From: UBA4416 sp040387555
GTDB taxonomy: Bacteria; Bacteroidota; Bacteroidia; B-17B0; Aurantibacillaceae
Length of the DNA stretch: 64,000 bases
Reading direction: 5' to 3'
Assembly: GCA_040387555.1 (NCBI GenBank)
Contig: JAZKDO010000005.1
Location: forward strand, 248,001 to 312,000
This document shows, in pieces, positions 1 to 9,501 of the stretch. Position 1 is the stretch's first letter, and the number at the start of each line of letters is the position of its first letter. The notes under the pieces were generated by a model. The model searched no databases. It was given only the letters and a program-made list of their open reading frames with translations, and was not told the DNA's origin. The translations under genes and the position numbers were made by a program.

Positions 1-22
1 CTTGTACCTCAAAATAATAAAA

Positions 23-2113
23 ATGACGATAAAGCTATTTATTCTTCCCATCTCAGCGGCCTTATTTTTGGGCGCTTGTAAATCCAACCAATCTGATATT
101 AATAATGAAGTGGCCATGGAAAAAATCGATTCAACAAAAACTGAGCAAGAAAAACCTTTTGAATATATCAGCGAGCAATTTGCTGATTTGAGAATTCTTC
201 GGTATGAAATTCCGGGATTTGATCAATTGTCTTTACAACAAAAAGAACTACTATATTATCTTTCTGAGGCAGCTTTGTGTGGACGTGATATTTTTTGGGA
301 TCAGAATTACAAATACAATTTAACGATTCGTAAAACCATTGATGCAATAATTGAAAATTATAAAGGAGACGTTAATTCTGAAGACTATAAAAAATTTATT
401 GTCTATGCCAAACGAGTATGGTTTAGCAGAGGCATTCATCATCATTATGGAAGTGAAAAATTCTTTCCGGAGTGTTCTCAGGAATTTTTCAGCCAGTTAA
501 TTGCTTCTACAGATGTGTCTAAACTACCTGTGAAAACAGGCGAAAGTATTAAGATTTTTTCTGAGCGTATTATGCCATTAATTTATGATCCTAAAATTGC
601 ACCTAAAAAAGTAAGCTTAGATGCTAAAAAAGATCTCCTTACGAGTTCAGCAGTTAACTTTTATGAGGGTGTTAATCAAAAAGAAGCCATTGCGTTTTAT
701 GAAAAAATGACTGACAAGACTTCAAAAACACCGATCATGGTAGGCTTGAATAGTAAGCTTATAAAAGAGAACGGAGTGATCGTAGAAAAAGTTTGGAAAG
801 TTGGTGGGATGTATACACAAGCCATTGAAAAAATTGTTTATTGGTTGGAAAAAGCGATTACTGTGGCTGAAAATGCTGAGCAAAAAGATGCTTTGCAAAA
901 ATTAGTAGTCTTTTATAAATCGGGATCTTTAAAAGATTTTGATGATTACAATATTGCATGGGTAAAAGATTCTAAAAGTGCGGTGGATGTAGTTAATGGC
1001 TTTATAGAAGTGTATGAAGATCCCTTAGGCAAAAAAGGAACTTTTGAATCCGTAGTTTCTATCAAAGATTTTGAAGCCTCCAAACGTATTGCCACTATCG
1101 GGGATAATGCTCAGTGGTTTGAAGACAATTCAACTTTATTTCCTGAACATAAAAAGAAAAATGTAAAGGGAATTTCTGCCAAAGTAATTAATGCGGTTAT
1201 GGAAAGTGGGGCTTCATCACCATCTACACCAATTGGAATTAATTTACCAAACAATGAATGGATCCGTGAAACTCATGGTTCAAAATCCGTAAACCTTGGA
1301 AACATTGTGGAAGCTTACGATAAAGCAGCTGGTGGAAGTGTAGTAAATGAATTTTATTATACAGATGCTATAAAGAAAAATGTATTGGATTATGCAGGTT
1401 TAGCAGACAAACTGCATACAGATATGCATGAAGTAATTGGCCATGCTAGCGGACAAATTGAACCAGGTATTGGACAACCGCACGAAACTTTGAAAAATTA
1501 TGCCTCTGCATTAGAAGAAGGTAGAGCTGATTTAGTGGCTTTATATTATTTAATGGATAAAAAATTAGTGGAATTAGGAGTTATGCCTTCATTAAATTAC
1601 GGAAAAGCATCTTATGATGAATACATTACCAAGGGATTAATGGTTCAGTTGTCCCGTTTAAAACTTGGTGATGATATCGAAGAAGCACACATGCGTAATC
1701 GTCAAATGGTTGCTGGCTGGGCTTTTGAAAAGGGCAAGAAAGAAAATGTGATTGAGAAAAAAGTGGAGAATGGTAAAACGTATTTTGTGATCAACGATTA
1801 TTTGAAGCTGCGTATTTTGTTTGGAGAATTATTAAAAGAAATTCAACGTATTAAATCGCAAGGAGATTATAAAGCAGGTAAAGACCTGGTTGAAAATTAT
1901 GGAGTTAAAGTTGATCCTGTTATTCATAAGGAAGTGCTTGAGCGTTATAAAAAACTTTCAATGGCACCTTATCAGGGTTTTATTCAGCCTAAATTAATAC
2001 CTGTCATGAAAGATGGAAAAATTACGGATGTAAAAGCGGAGTATCCAAAAAGCTTTACTGAGCAAATGATGGAATATAGTAAAAACTACAGCTTCCTGCC
2101 GGCAGAAAATTAA
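23..2113 (+). CDS. Dipeptidyl peptidase III-type zinc metallopeptidase (family M49), lipoprotein
   Basis: Predicted zinc exopeptidase removing dipeptides from the N-terminus of short peptides. The M49 signature HEVIGH is at residues 469-474 and the downstream Glu-containing motif EEGRAD at 498-503, matching the family HELLGH/EECRAD pair; His469, His474 and Glu499 would bind zinc. I start it at the ATG at 23: this gives a compact lipoprotein signal ending LFLGAC, so Cys is about residue 19 and the enzyme should be anchored in an envelope membrane. An in-frame TTG at 2 only adds seven residues, and the true upstream context lies outside the window. At 696 residues it is full length for the family. 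A terminator follows directly, so it ends its transcription unit. Family assignment is very secure; the export inference rests on the signal peptide. Confidence 0.93.
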   Translation: MTIKLFILPISAALFLGACKSNQSDINNEVAMEKIDSTKTEQEKPFEYISEQFADLRILRYEIPGFDQLSLQQKELLYYLSEAALCGRDIFWDQNYKYNLTIRKTIDAIIENYKGDVNSEDYKKFIVYAKRVWFSRGIHHHYGSEKFFPECSQEFFSQLIASTDVSKLPVKTGESIKIFSERIMPLIYDPKIAPKKVSLDAKKDLLTSSAVNFYEGVNQKEAIAFYEKMTDKTSKTPIMVGLNSKLIKENGVIVEKVWKVGGMYTQAIEKIVYWLEKAITVAENAEQKDALQKLVVFYKSGSLKDFDDYNIAWVKDSKSAVDVVNGFIEVYEDPLGKKGTFESVVSIKDFEASKRIATIGDNAQWFEDNSTLFPEHKKKNVKGISAKVINAVMESGASSPSTPIGINLPNNEWIRETHGSKSVNLGNIVEAYDKAAGGSVVNEFYYTDAIKKNVLDYAGLADKLHTDMHEVIGHASGQIEPGIGQPHETLKNYASALEEGRADLVALYYLMDKKLVELGVMPSLNYGKASYDEYITKGLMVQLSRLKLGDDIEEAHMRNRQMVAGWAFEKGKKENVIEKKVENGKTYFVINDYLKLRILFGELLKEIQRIKSQGDYKAGKDLVENYGVKVDPVIHKEVLERYKKLSMAPYQGFIQPKLIPVMKDGKITDVKAEYPKSFTEQMMEYSKNYSFLPAEN

Positions 2114-2128
2114 TAGAAACTGATTTTT

Positions 2129-2164
2129 AAAAAAAAGGGGGATTTAATCCTCCTTTTTTATTTT
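2129..2164 (+). terminator. Rho-independent terminator after the M49 peptidase
   Basis: An A6-GGGGGAT / ATCCTCC-T6 hairpin with a 3-nt loop and one G-T pair, running into a T-rich tract, lies 16 bases after the stop codon. Confidence 0.75.
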
Positions 2165-2174
2165 CCAATTTTTG

Positions 2175-2182
2175 TACTTTTG
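2175..2182 (+). promoter_or_regulatory. Putative -7 promoter box TACTTTTG
   Basis: An exact match to the Bacteroidota -7 consensus TAnnTTTG, ending 4 bases before the ATG at 2187. No clear TTG at -33. If used, the mRNA would be leaderless or nearly so. Confidence 0.35.
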
Positions 2183-2186
2183 GAAC

Positions 2187-3461
2187 ATGAAATTAAAAAT
2201 ACTTACAACGCTATTTTGTTTTTGTTTGTTAGCTAAAACAGGCTTATCCCAATGGGGACAAATTCCGGATAAAGCGTGCTATTCACCGGCATCTTTTGGT
2301 ATAACTTATAATTCACCCAATTACTTTTTAACCGACAGCGCTGCTATATATTCTTATCATACCATTGGAGGAAACACACAAGTAACAACTTTATCGTACT
2401 ATTTGTGTGAATCTACAGATGATAATGTAACAACTAAAAATTTTGTCAATGGTATTGGCGGTTTGGGTTGCTGCACGTCTAAGCAAATCATACCGTTAAA
2501 TAGAAACCGGATAGTATATTCACAGAACGGTTTTTTGTCTACAAAAATAATTTCAAAATCGGGCAGCATTGCGTCCACATTATTAACTGTTCCAGGGTTT
2601 GAAAATAATTTTACAGCTACTGCTAATCAGTCAATTTACTGTATTTGGCGTAAATATACCTTTACAAATAATTACCTGTTTTTTAACAGATATATTGGTG
2701 GCGCAACATATTCAGATACTTTAAAGTTTTACGGAATCAAGGATATTCCGAAAATTTATTTCCCGGTTGATTCTGTTGGGTTTATTTTCGGAAAGGACGC
2801 AACAGGTCAGAACTATATAGCGAGGACTAATAATTATGGAGGCTCATGGACAAAAGTATTGATGCCAGTTTCAACCGTTTCCGATATAAAGTTTGAAGGA
2901 ATGATGGGTTATGCTGTTGGAGATGCTGGAATGGTTTACCAATCTTTGGATAATGGAGTTAACTGGGGATTAATGCCTTCCTTTACTTCAAAGAAGTTAA
3001 ACTCGGTCAGCATTCTTAATTCTAAATGTTATGTCGCGGGTGATAGTGCAGCACTCTTTCACACGTTTACTTTTGGGCTTAATTGGGACCAGGATACTAC
3101 CAATATTTCAGGTAGTATTGATTGGGTTAAAGTTGCAGTTAATAATCAGATTTATTTTCAATCTCAGAATAAATTATATAAAAGAGGATATAACACTTCT
3201 GTCTTAGAAATCAGCGACACTAAAATTGATGATTTAATTTTATTTCCTAATCCAACAACAGATAAAATACATGTCCAATTTCCAGTAGCTTTTGGTGAGA
3301 AATATAAAATTTCCGTTTTAAATTATTTAGGACAGGAAGTTTCTACGAATGAAGATGAAAACCAAATTGATGTAAGGCATTTTGCATGCGGTATGTATAC
3401 ACTGATAATTAAAACTTCCAAAAATAAGTATTACCGAGGTTCATTTATTAAATCAGAATAA
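2187..3461 (+). CDS. Secreted Ycf48-like beta-propeller protein with T9SS type A sorting domain
   Basis: An exported protein of 424 residues. The ATG at 2187 is chosen over an in-frame TTG at 2172 because it opens a clean signal peptide (MKLKILTT... ending LSQ). The middle part carries photosynthesis-system Ycf48/BNR-like blades, seen as the repeated pattern YAVGDAG-x-V-x-x-SLDNGVNW around residues 245-265 and the looser 'GGSWTKV' and 'GLNWDQD' segments. The last ~75 residues are a type IX secretion C-terminal domain: FPNPTTDKI, then an LGQEV-type turn, then GMYTLIIKTSKN. The protein should therefore cross the outer membrane through T9SS and stay on the surface or be released. The substrate is unknown. 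It is followed by a strong bidirectional terminator shared with the convergent gene. Confidence 0.8.
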   Translation: MKLKILTTLFCFCLLAKTGLSQWGQIPDKACYSPASFGITYNSPNYFLTDSAAIYSYHTIGGNTQVTTLSYYLCESTDDNVTTKNFVNGIGGLGCCTSKQIIPLNRNRIVYSQNGFLSTKIISKSGSIASTLLTVPGFENNFTATANQSIYCIWRKYTFTNNYLFFNRYIGGATYSDTLKFYGIKDIPKIYFPVDSVGFIFGKDATGQNYIARTNNYGGSWTKVLMPVSTVSDIKFEGMMGYAVGDAGMVYQSLDNGVNWGLMPSFTSKKLNSVSILNSKCYVAGDSAALFHTFTFGLNWDQDTTNISGSIDWVKVAVNNQIYFQSQNKLYKRGYNTSVLEISDTKIDDLILFPNPTTDKIHVQFPVAFGEKYKISVLNYLGQEVSTNEDENQIDVRHFACGMYTLIIKTSKNKYYRGSFIKSE

Positions 3462-3498
3462 TTTAGGTTCAAAAATTGGTTCATATTCATAAATAAAA

Positions 3499-3523
3499 AA
3501 AAAGACCTCTCTGAGGTCTTTTT
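3499..3523. terminator. Bidirectional terminator between convergent genes
   Basis: A perfect 11-bp stem (A5-GACCTC / GAGGTC-T5) with a 3-nt loop. It has a T tract on either strand and lies between the stops of the convergent genes at 3461 and 3548. Confidence 0.85.
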
Positions 3524-3547
3524 AATTTTTACATGAAATTGATGGGA

Positions 3548-4393
3548 TTAAAATGCAAAACCAAGTGTTAATCCAAATCCTCTTAAGCTAGTCATTGGAA
3601 GACCTTTAACTGTAGCCGTTGCAGAATTAGAGGTTGTTTCAACTGTGATCTCACCGTTTCCGAAACTACCCAATTCTCCGATATTATCACGGATGTTATT
3701 TTTTAAATCCTCCTGTTCGCTAGGGGACATATTTATGCTTCCATCTGTTGATTCGGCGTTTATTTTAAATTTCGCTTTTCCATAACCACCTCCTAATATC
3801 CACCAATCAATTGTAAAATGCTTTCCGATTACCCATTGAGAACCGATCATTAATCCGGCAGTAAAACCTGAGTAAGATGCTTTAACATCATAGTTCCGCC
3901 TTTGACCACTTGTAGAATCCACATCTACATAGCTCGAATTTAAATTGTATTTAGAATACCTGAAGTAAGGGGCAAGGTAAAACCCATGAGGCGCTTTATG
4001 TTTAACTTTTTTTCCAGGATAAAAACGAATTTCCGGAGTTACAGACCATCCACCAAATTTTGGCAACTGATAACCACTTCCATTGGATGAAGGCGTGAAC
4101 AGCTGGCCAGGAATTGTTCTTGGTAACAAATAACTGGCGCCTAATGCTGCCGAAAAATTTTTATGAAAAGCAAATTCATATTGCATTGAAATATTAGTAA
4201 GTGCTAATTGTGTAAGGTTGAGCTTTATAACGTGTTTAGGTGAATTTGATGGCTCTCCCTCTTTCATGGAAAATGAATTTTTATTCTTAATTAAAACAGG
4301 CTCTTTCTCTTTAAATAACGAAGCATTGTTTGCTGAAATTTGAAAAGTACTTGCAACAAGTAAGGATGAAATGATAAACAGATTTTTTTTCAT
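3548..4393 (-). CDS. DUF3575-like outer-membrane beta-barrel protein
   Basis: Begins with a Sec signal peptide (MKKNLFIISSLLVASTFQISA) and is followed by ~50 polar residues and then a small barrel. Alternating hydrophobic strands such as NISMQYEFAF, GFYLAPYFRYSKY and AGLMIGSQWVIG are typical of DUF3575/OmpA-like eight-stranded barrels, and the chain ends on an aromatic strand (FGLTLGFAF), the usual C-terminal signature for Bam-mediated insertion. Its length of 281 residues fits the family. Function is unknown. A TACATTTG box lies about 33 bases upstream of the start. It is transcribed alone: the next minus-strand gene is separated by 93 bp of AT-rich DNA. Confidence 0.7.
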   Translation of the reverse strand: MKKNLFIISSLLVASTFQISANNASLFKEKEPVLIKNKNSFSMKEGEPSNSPKHVIKLNLTQLALTNISMQYEFAFHKNFSAALGASYLLPRTIPGQLFTPSSNGSGYQLPKFGGWSVTPEIRFYPGKKVKHKAPHGFYLAPYFRYSKYNLNSSYVDVDSTSGQRRNYDVKASYSGFTAGLMIGSQWVIGKHFTIDWWILGGGYGKAKFKINAESTDGSINMSPSEQEDLKNNIRDNIGELGSFGNGEITVETTSNSATATVKGLPMTSLRGFGLTLGFAF

Positions 4394-4425
4394 GATTTAT
4401 TATTTTAGGTTACAATTAATATAAT

Positions 4426-4433
4426 CAAATGTA
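4426..4433 (-). promoter_or_regulatory. Putative -7 promoter box for the DUF3575-like gene
   Basis: Minus strand reads TACATTTG, an exact TAnnTTTG, giving a leader of about 27 nt to the ATG at 4393. The upstream sequence is a long A/T run with no obvious -33 TTG. Confidence 0.45.
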
Positions 4434-4486
4434 AAAAAAAAAATAAAAAAAAGATACAGTTGAACTAATAAAAATCCAGCCGGCAA

Positions 4487-5332
4487 TTAATTTAACAATA
4501 TGCACCAAGCCTCTTTAACCTTATGGACTTCCAATAACGTTTTAGCATACTGATGTTTTTCGTCCTCATCACTGAAAGTTTTACTCTGAGTATTATTATA
4601 AGTTTGAATTTCCTCAGCCGTAGGCAACGTTTCAATATTACCTAATTGGCCTAAATTATTACCTGTCAGAATACGACTATTTTTAATGGACGCAGGAATT
4701 GTATCAACTCCTATCCCGAGAGTAGTGATTGGTTTTTCAATTTCGAATAAGGCGTCACCATGCGCCCGGCAATACCAATTACCACCCATTCTTGCAACGA
4801 GGTCTATTTTCTGCTGATCAATTAGTTGGTGTTCGTTTAAAACAGATTCACTGATGTGAATTTTAACGACTTCACACATTACTAAATTGCAATTTCCAAT
4901 TTCTTTTAATTCAAAAACTTTGCATTCCAATTGTACCGGACTTTCTTTAACCCTCATTGGTTTTACAAGGTCAGAAGGAATGGGAGTAAAGCCGCCTTTT
5001 ATAAATTCATTAATTCCTTTTTCATAGGGGCTGCTGGTTAAACTCATTTGTTGAACCATGCTGTAATTCACAATATTAATGACGCACTCCGGAACTTCTT
5101 TAATATTTAAATGAGTGTCTTTTGCTTTACCGGTTTTACCACTAATGTTTGGAGAAAATATAGCAATTGGCGGCTTGGCAGAGAAAACATTAAAAAAACT
5201 AAAGGGCGCGAGATTATGATTTCCTGCCAAATCTATAGTGCTTGCAAAGCAAATGGGACGAGGTCCAACAGCTCCTAATAAGTATTGGTGCAACTGTGGA
5301 ATTGGTATTTCTTTTGGATCAATAGTGAGCAT
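4487..5332 (-). CDS. Flavin reductase-like FMN-binding split-barrel protein
   Basis: A member of the flavin reductase / flavoredoxin-like split-barrel family (281 residues). The N-terminal half shows the typical order: VGPRPICFAST (strand one, near residue 22), a NLAPFSFFNVFSAKPP segment that would hold the FMN isoalloxazine ring, and FSPNISGKTGKAKDT near residue 60. The C-terminal ~90 residues are family-variable. It is the second gene of a minus-strand pair, 17 bp after the FAD oxidoreductase, which suggests a shared redox pathway. The substrate cannot be read from the sequence. No signal peptide, so cytoplasmic. Confidence 0.85.
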   Translation of the reverse strand: MLTIDPKEIPIPQLHQYLLGAVGPRPICFASTIDLAGNHNLAPFSFFNVFSAKPPIAIFSPNISGKTGKAKDTHLNIKEVPECVINIVNYSMVQQMSLTSSPYEKGINEFIKGGFTPIPSDLVKPMRVKESPVQLECKVFELKEIGNCNLVMCEVVKIHISESVLNEHQLIDQQKIDLVARMGGNWYCRAHGDALFEIEKPITTLGIGVDTIPASIKNSRILTGNNLGQLGNIETLPTAEEIQTYNNTQSKTFSDEDEKHQYAKTLLEVHKVKEAWCILLN

Positions 5333-5349
5333 GTAATTATGATTTGAGA

Positions 5350-6867
5350 TTAACTGGCTTTTCCTATTTTGGTTATGAGCTCTGTGTCACCTAATATTTC
5401 AGTACAGGTTACTACAGAACTAACGGTTACACCCATTACTCCATGTAGGTTTAAATTCTGTCCTGTTAAAAATAAGTTACTTACTTTAGTTCTTGGTGTT
5501 ATAAATGTTTTCAGTGGTTCTTTATAATCCTTTATCGCACCATAGAGTGAACCATCCTTACCGCCAATATAGTCGCGATAAGTAATAGGAGTAGCACTCG
5601 TATAAGATTGTACTTTTGAACGTAGGCCAGGAATTCTCTTTTCTAATGCATCCAGTAATTTTTCCGATTTTTCAATTTTAAATGCTTCATAGTCATCACC
5701 TCTGTAATTTATTGCATTCGGAATTATACTCTTGGTATGAGCCCATTTTTCGCATTCCTCAAAACGCATATAAGCCATCGCCGTAAAATTTTCGGTAAAA
5801 CCAGGGTGTTTTGAATTTGTATTTCCAAAAACAGCCACTGATTCCGGCCACTTATTTACATCATAAAAAGGACCTGCCCATACATCCGGGTTTATCAAAT
5901 GATATATATTGTGATCAAGATGTTCAAATGAATTTGGTTTAGTAACGACATTTAACAAAAAAGCAGAAGTCGTATATTCTAAATTTTTAAGACGATTTTT
6001 GTAGGCAGGACGCAATTGCGGACCTTCTACCATGTCAATAGTTTTACTCAAGTCGATTGCTGATACAAATGTTTTCCCCTCAATGCGTTCCCCGGTTGTC
6101 AATTCAACAGAGTCAATACTGTCGCCATTAAAAACAAAACGGGTGGCCTCATGATAATTTAAAATTTCGCCACCCATGGCCTTTATGTTTTTACTCATGA
6201 TTTTGGCAATCTGTGAACTGCCGTCAATGCATCTGTACGAACTTTCAATATATGAATTTACTACTAATGCATGAACGTAGAAAGGTGATTTTCCGGCAAC
6301 GCCCGCGTAAAGCATGTTGTTTCCGCCAATCACTTTCTGTAACTTTTTATCGGTAAAGATTGAATTAATAACTGATTCGGAATCAATTTGCAAATGCCAG
6401 GCGTTTGTAAAATCTTTTTTTTCACTGGAAAGGTTATACATCGGGAAGTCTGCACAAGCTTCTCTGACTTTTTGAATATAAATTTCTAAAGCTTTTCTTT
6501 CATGAGGAAAAATTGCAGCCAGTCTTTCAATAAAATTTTCGTAACCCTGTGCATGTGGATATAATTGTTCATCTCCTTCAAATGAGATAACGTCAAAAGC
6601 ATCCTCATTTAATTTCTGCAATTTTAAGTCTTTCATAATATTGAAATACTTAAAATAGCGATTGAGATTTTGGCCTTCTGCTAATCCTCCAATGTAATGT
6701 ACACCTGTTTCGAAAATAGTTTTATCTCTGCTGTATATTTGCAAAGAGCCTCCTATTTGCCTGTTTTTTTCCAAAACACAGACTTTCATTCCATGTTTGG
6801 CTAAAATATATGCGGTGCACAAACCGCCAAGGCCACTTCCAATTATTACAACGTCGTATTTACTCAT
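5350..6867 (-). CDS. FAD-dependent oxidoreductase of the phytoene desaturase / retinol saturase-like family
   Basis: 505 residues beginning with a Rossmann dinucleotide-binding motif (VVIIGSGLGGLCTAYILAKHG, with GxGxxG at residues 11-16) and the follow-on Glu of the ADP-ribose site (VLEKNRQIGG), as in CrtI, carotenoid isomerase and all-trans-retinol 13,14-reductase-like proteins. A C-terminal FAD motif (FLTGQNLNLHGVMGVTVSSV) is also present. There is no carotenoid gene cluster nearby; its only partner is the flavin reductase-like gene 17 bp downstream. The pair may reduce or isomerise a polyunsaturated lipid. The substrate is an inference and the family call is secure. Divergent from the DUF5686 gene. 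Confidence 0.85.
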   Translation of the reverse strand: MSKYDVVIIGSGLGGLCTAYILAKHGMKVCVLEKNRQIGGSLQIYSRDKTIFETGVHYIGGLAEGQNLNRYFKYFNIMKDLKLQKLNEDAFDVISFEGDEQLYPHAQGYENFIERLAAIFPHERKALEIYIQKVREACADFPMYNLSSEKKDFTNAWHLQIDSESVINSIFTDKKLQKVIGGNNMLYAGVAGKSPFYVHALVVNSYIESSYRCIDGSSQIAKIMSKNIKAMGGEILNYHEATRFVFNGDSIDSVELTTGERIEGKTFVSAIDLSKTIDMVEGPQLRPAYKNRLKNLEYTTSAFLLNVVTKPNSFEHLDHNIYHLINPDVWAGPFYDVNKWPESVAVFGNTNSKHPGFTENFTAMAYMRFEECEKWAHTKSIIPNAINYRGDDYEAFKIEKSEKLLDALEKRIPGLRSKVQSYTSATPITYRDYIGGKDGSLYGAIKDYKEPLKTFITPRTKVSNLFLTGQNLNLHGVMGVTVSSVVTCTEILGDTELITKIGKAS

Positions 6868-6953
6868 AAAAAGTTAGTCCAAGTATAAACATTTTTCCAA
6901 AATAAAGTTGAAGTATTTATGAATAAGTATTACTTTTAAGTTTATCAATTTTA

Positions 6954-9422
6954 ATGGCTAAGACACTACATTTTTACTCCTTTTTACTGCTTGTTTTCTT
7001 TAGCCTGGATTTCTTTGCGCAAAGTTATACAATTAGTGGAAAAGTATTTGATTCTGAATCAAAAGAACCATTACCCTTCGTACCGGTTTTAATTAAAGGA
7101 ACAACTGTTGGTGGAACCACTGATTTCGATGGTAATTATTCTATTACCACTACCAAACTCGGCGATTCAATTGTGTCTTCATATGTTAGCTACAAGAAAT
7201 TGACAAGAGCGATTAAAAGAGGAGAAAATCAGGTAGTTAATATGCCTATGGTTTTAGAAGGAGTTAATTTGCTGGAAGTTGTAGTGAAGGCAGGCGAAAA
7301 TCCTGCACATCGAATCATCAGAAATGTGATTGCCAACAAGGAATTCAATAATAAACGCCGACTTGGCGCTTACCAATATGAAACTTATAATAAAGTAGAA
7401 TTTGATTTAAACCGAATCCCAAAGGAAATGAGAGAACGGAAAATCTTTAAACCTATTAAGTTTGTGTTTGACAATGTTGACAGTCTTAATTCTGGCGAAA
7501 AACCTTCTTTGCCAATTTTTATTACCGAAGCAATTTCTGATATGTATTATCGGAGTAATCCTACTTTGAAAAAGGAAGTTATTAAAGCCAGTAAAGTAAC
7601 GGGAATTGAAAATACCAGTGTTACTTCAGTTATGGGTGATATGTATCAGAATATTAATATTTATGATAATCACATATTAGTATTTAATAAGGATTTTGTA
7701 AGCCCTATTTCTGATAATGCTTTTTTTTATTATAAATTTTACTTAGAAGATAGTTTGTTTATTGGTAATACACGTTGTTACCAAATCCGTTTTAAATCAA
7801 AACGACCTCAGGAATTATGTTTCAGTGGTAATATGTGGATAGCAGATACTACCTGGGCAGTGAAAAGGCTTGAGATGACTATTCCCAAAGATGCAAATAT
7901 TAACTTCATAAATGCTGCTAATGTAGTGCAGGAGTTTACGCGTGTTGATAGCACATGGATGCTGAGCAAAGACCGATTGATTATTGATTTTGCAATGCAT
8001 AAAAATCAGGTTGGAATTTATGGACGTAAAACAACATCTTACAAAGACTTTAAAATTAATGACCCGAAAGAGGTGAAGTTTTATGAATTAGGGGATAAAA
8101 TTGTTGTGGAAGATTCTGCAATGAAACACACAGATGAGTTCTGGAACAATCGTCGGCATGATAGTTTATCCGTCAGGGAAAAGAAAATTTACCACATGAT
8201 CGATACCATTAAAACATTACCGGTATATAAAACATGGGTGGATATTTTTACGATTTTCGTTTCAGGTTATAAAGTGATTAACAATTTTGAAATTGGACCT
8301 TATTTTAATCTGGTGAGCTACAATCGCATTGAAGGAACTCGTGTACGTTTCGGTGGACGAACAAGTAGTAAATTTAGTCGTTGGTATGAATTGCAAGGAT
8401 ATGTGGCATACGGTTTCAAAGATGAAAAGTATAAATACAGCTTAGGGTTTAAAAGTTTTATTTCAAAAAAACCACACCGACAGTTAATTGGTATGACTTA
8501 TAAAAGCGACTATGAAATTTTAGGTCAAAGTCAGAATGGTTTTTCCCAGGATAATATTTTCGCTTCATTGTTCAGAACAAGTCCTTTGACTAACCTGACA
8601 CGTGTTGATCAGACCTACGCATGGTATGAGAGAGAATGGTTAGATGGACTAACCTCAAGAGTTACTTTGGCTGGAAGAACAATTACGCCTTTGCTGGCAA
8701 GCACTTATACTTATTATAGAAATGATGGAAGTATTGCCCAGAAGGAAAATATAAAAAATACGGAAGTGAGATTAAATGTTCGCTTCGCCTATAAAGAAAA
8801 ATTTATCAGTGGAGATTTTAGCAGAATCAGTTTAGGTACAAAATGGCCTGTCTTCCAGGTCAATTATGCAAAATCATTGCAAAACGCGTTTAGAGGTGAA
8901 TATGATTATCAAAAGGTTGTCTTGAATATCAGTGACCGTATTCGTTTAATCTCGTTGCTTGGTTATACAGATTATACGGCCGAAGTAGGAAAAATATTTG
9001 GTGCCGTTCCCTATCCCTTAATGGAGTTACACGGTGGTAATGAAACTTATGTGTATGATTACATGTCTTTCAATATGATGAAATATTATGAGTTTGCAAG
9101 TGATCAATATGCTTCAGTTGGAGTGTTCCATCATTTTGAGGGTTTAATATTTAATAAAATACCGTATTTAAAAAAATTAAAATGGCGCGAAGTAGTAACT
9201 TGTAAAGCACTTTGGGGAAGCGCGAATGAAAGGAACCGACGAACGTTAATCTTTCCAACTACTTTAAATGCACTTGGAAATGAGCCGTATGTAGAGTTTA
9301 GTGCCGGAATAGAAAATATATTTAAGGTATTTAGAATTGATGCCTTATGGCGTTCCACCTACTTAAGGCCAAAAGCCATTGATAATTTTGGGGTTAAGTT
9401 TGGCTTTCAGTTAGCATTTTAG
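6954..9422 (+). CDS. DUF5686 outer-membrane protein with carboxypeptidase regulatory-like domain
   Basis: 822 residues with a signal peptide ending FFAQS. Residues ~24-110 form a carboxypeptidase-D regulatory-like beta-sandwich (ISGKVFDSESKEPLPFVPVLIKG... TDFDGNYSI), as found at the N-terminus of SusC/TonB receptors. The rest is the long DUF5686 region, predicted to be a beta-barrel with strands of the type YKYSLGFKSFIS and a C-terminal GFQLAF. It has no TonB plug domain, so it is not a SusC receptor despite the shared N-terminus. Function of DUF5686 is not established. It is transcribed singly, divergent from the FAD oxidoreductase and 79 bp before lptB. Confidence 0.85.
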   Translation: MAKTLHFYSFLLLVFFSLDFFAQSYTISGKVFDSESKEPLPFVPVLIKGTTVGGTTDFDGNYSITTTKLGDSIVSSYVSYKKLTRAIKRGENQVVNMPMVLEGVNLLEVVVKAGENPAHRIIRNVIANKEFNNKRRLGAYQYETYNKVEFDLNRIPKEMRERKIFKPIKFVFDNVDSLNSGEKPSLPIFITEAISDMYYRSNPTLKKEVIKASKVTGIENTSVTSVMGDMYQNINIYDNHILVFNKDFVSPISDNAFFYYKFYLEDSLFIGNTRCYQIRFKSKRPQELCFSGNMWIADTTWAVKRLEMTIPKDANINFINAANVVQEFTRVDSTWMLSKDRLIIDFAMHKNQVGIYGRKTTSYKDFKINDPKEVKFYELGDKIVVEDSAMKHTDEFWNNRRHDSLSVREKKIYHMIDTIKTLPVYKTWVDIFTIFVSGYKVINNFEIGPYFNLVSYNRIEGTRVRFGGRTSSKFSRWYELQGYVAYGFKDEKYKYSLGFKSFISKKPHRQLIGMTYKSDYEILGQSQNGFSQDNIFASLFRTSPLTNLTRVDQTYAWYEREWLDGLTSRVTLAGRTITPLLASTYTYYRNDGSIAQKENIKNTEVRLNVRFAYKEKFISGDFSRISLGTKWPVFQVNYAKSLQNAFRGEYDYQKVVLNISDRIRLISLLGYTDYTAEVGKIFGAVPYPLMELHGGNETYVYDYMSFNMMKYYEFASDQYASVGVFHHFEGLIFNKIPYLKKLKWREVVTCKALWGSANERNRRTLIFPTTLNALGNEPYVEFSAGIENIFKVFRIDALWRSTYLRPKAIDNFGVKFGFQLAF

Positions 9423-9473
9423 ATTTCTGAAGGCATTCACATTTTTTGTAATTTCGAACCCTTATCTTTTGAT

Positions 9474-9481
9474 TATATTTG
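9474..9481 (+). promoter_or_regulatory. Putative -7 promoter box upstream of lptB
   Basis: TATATTTG matches TAnnTTTG, 20 nt before the lptB ATG. A TTTTG at 9444-9448 is the closest -33 candidate but the spacing (25 nt) is long. An overlapping TATCTTTTG at 9463-9471 is an alternative. Confidence 0.4.
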
Positions 9482-9501
9482 GTTGATTTAAGTTAAAACA
9501 C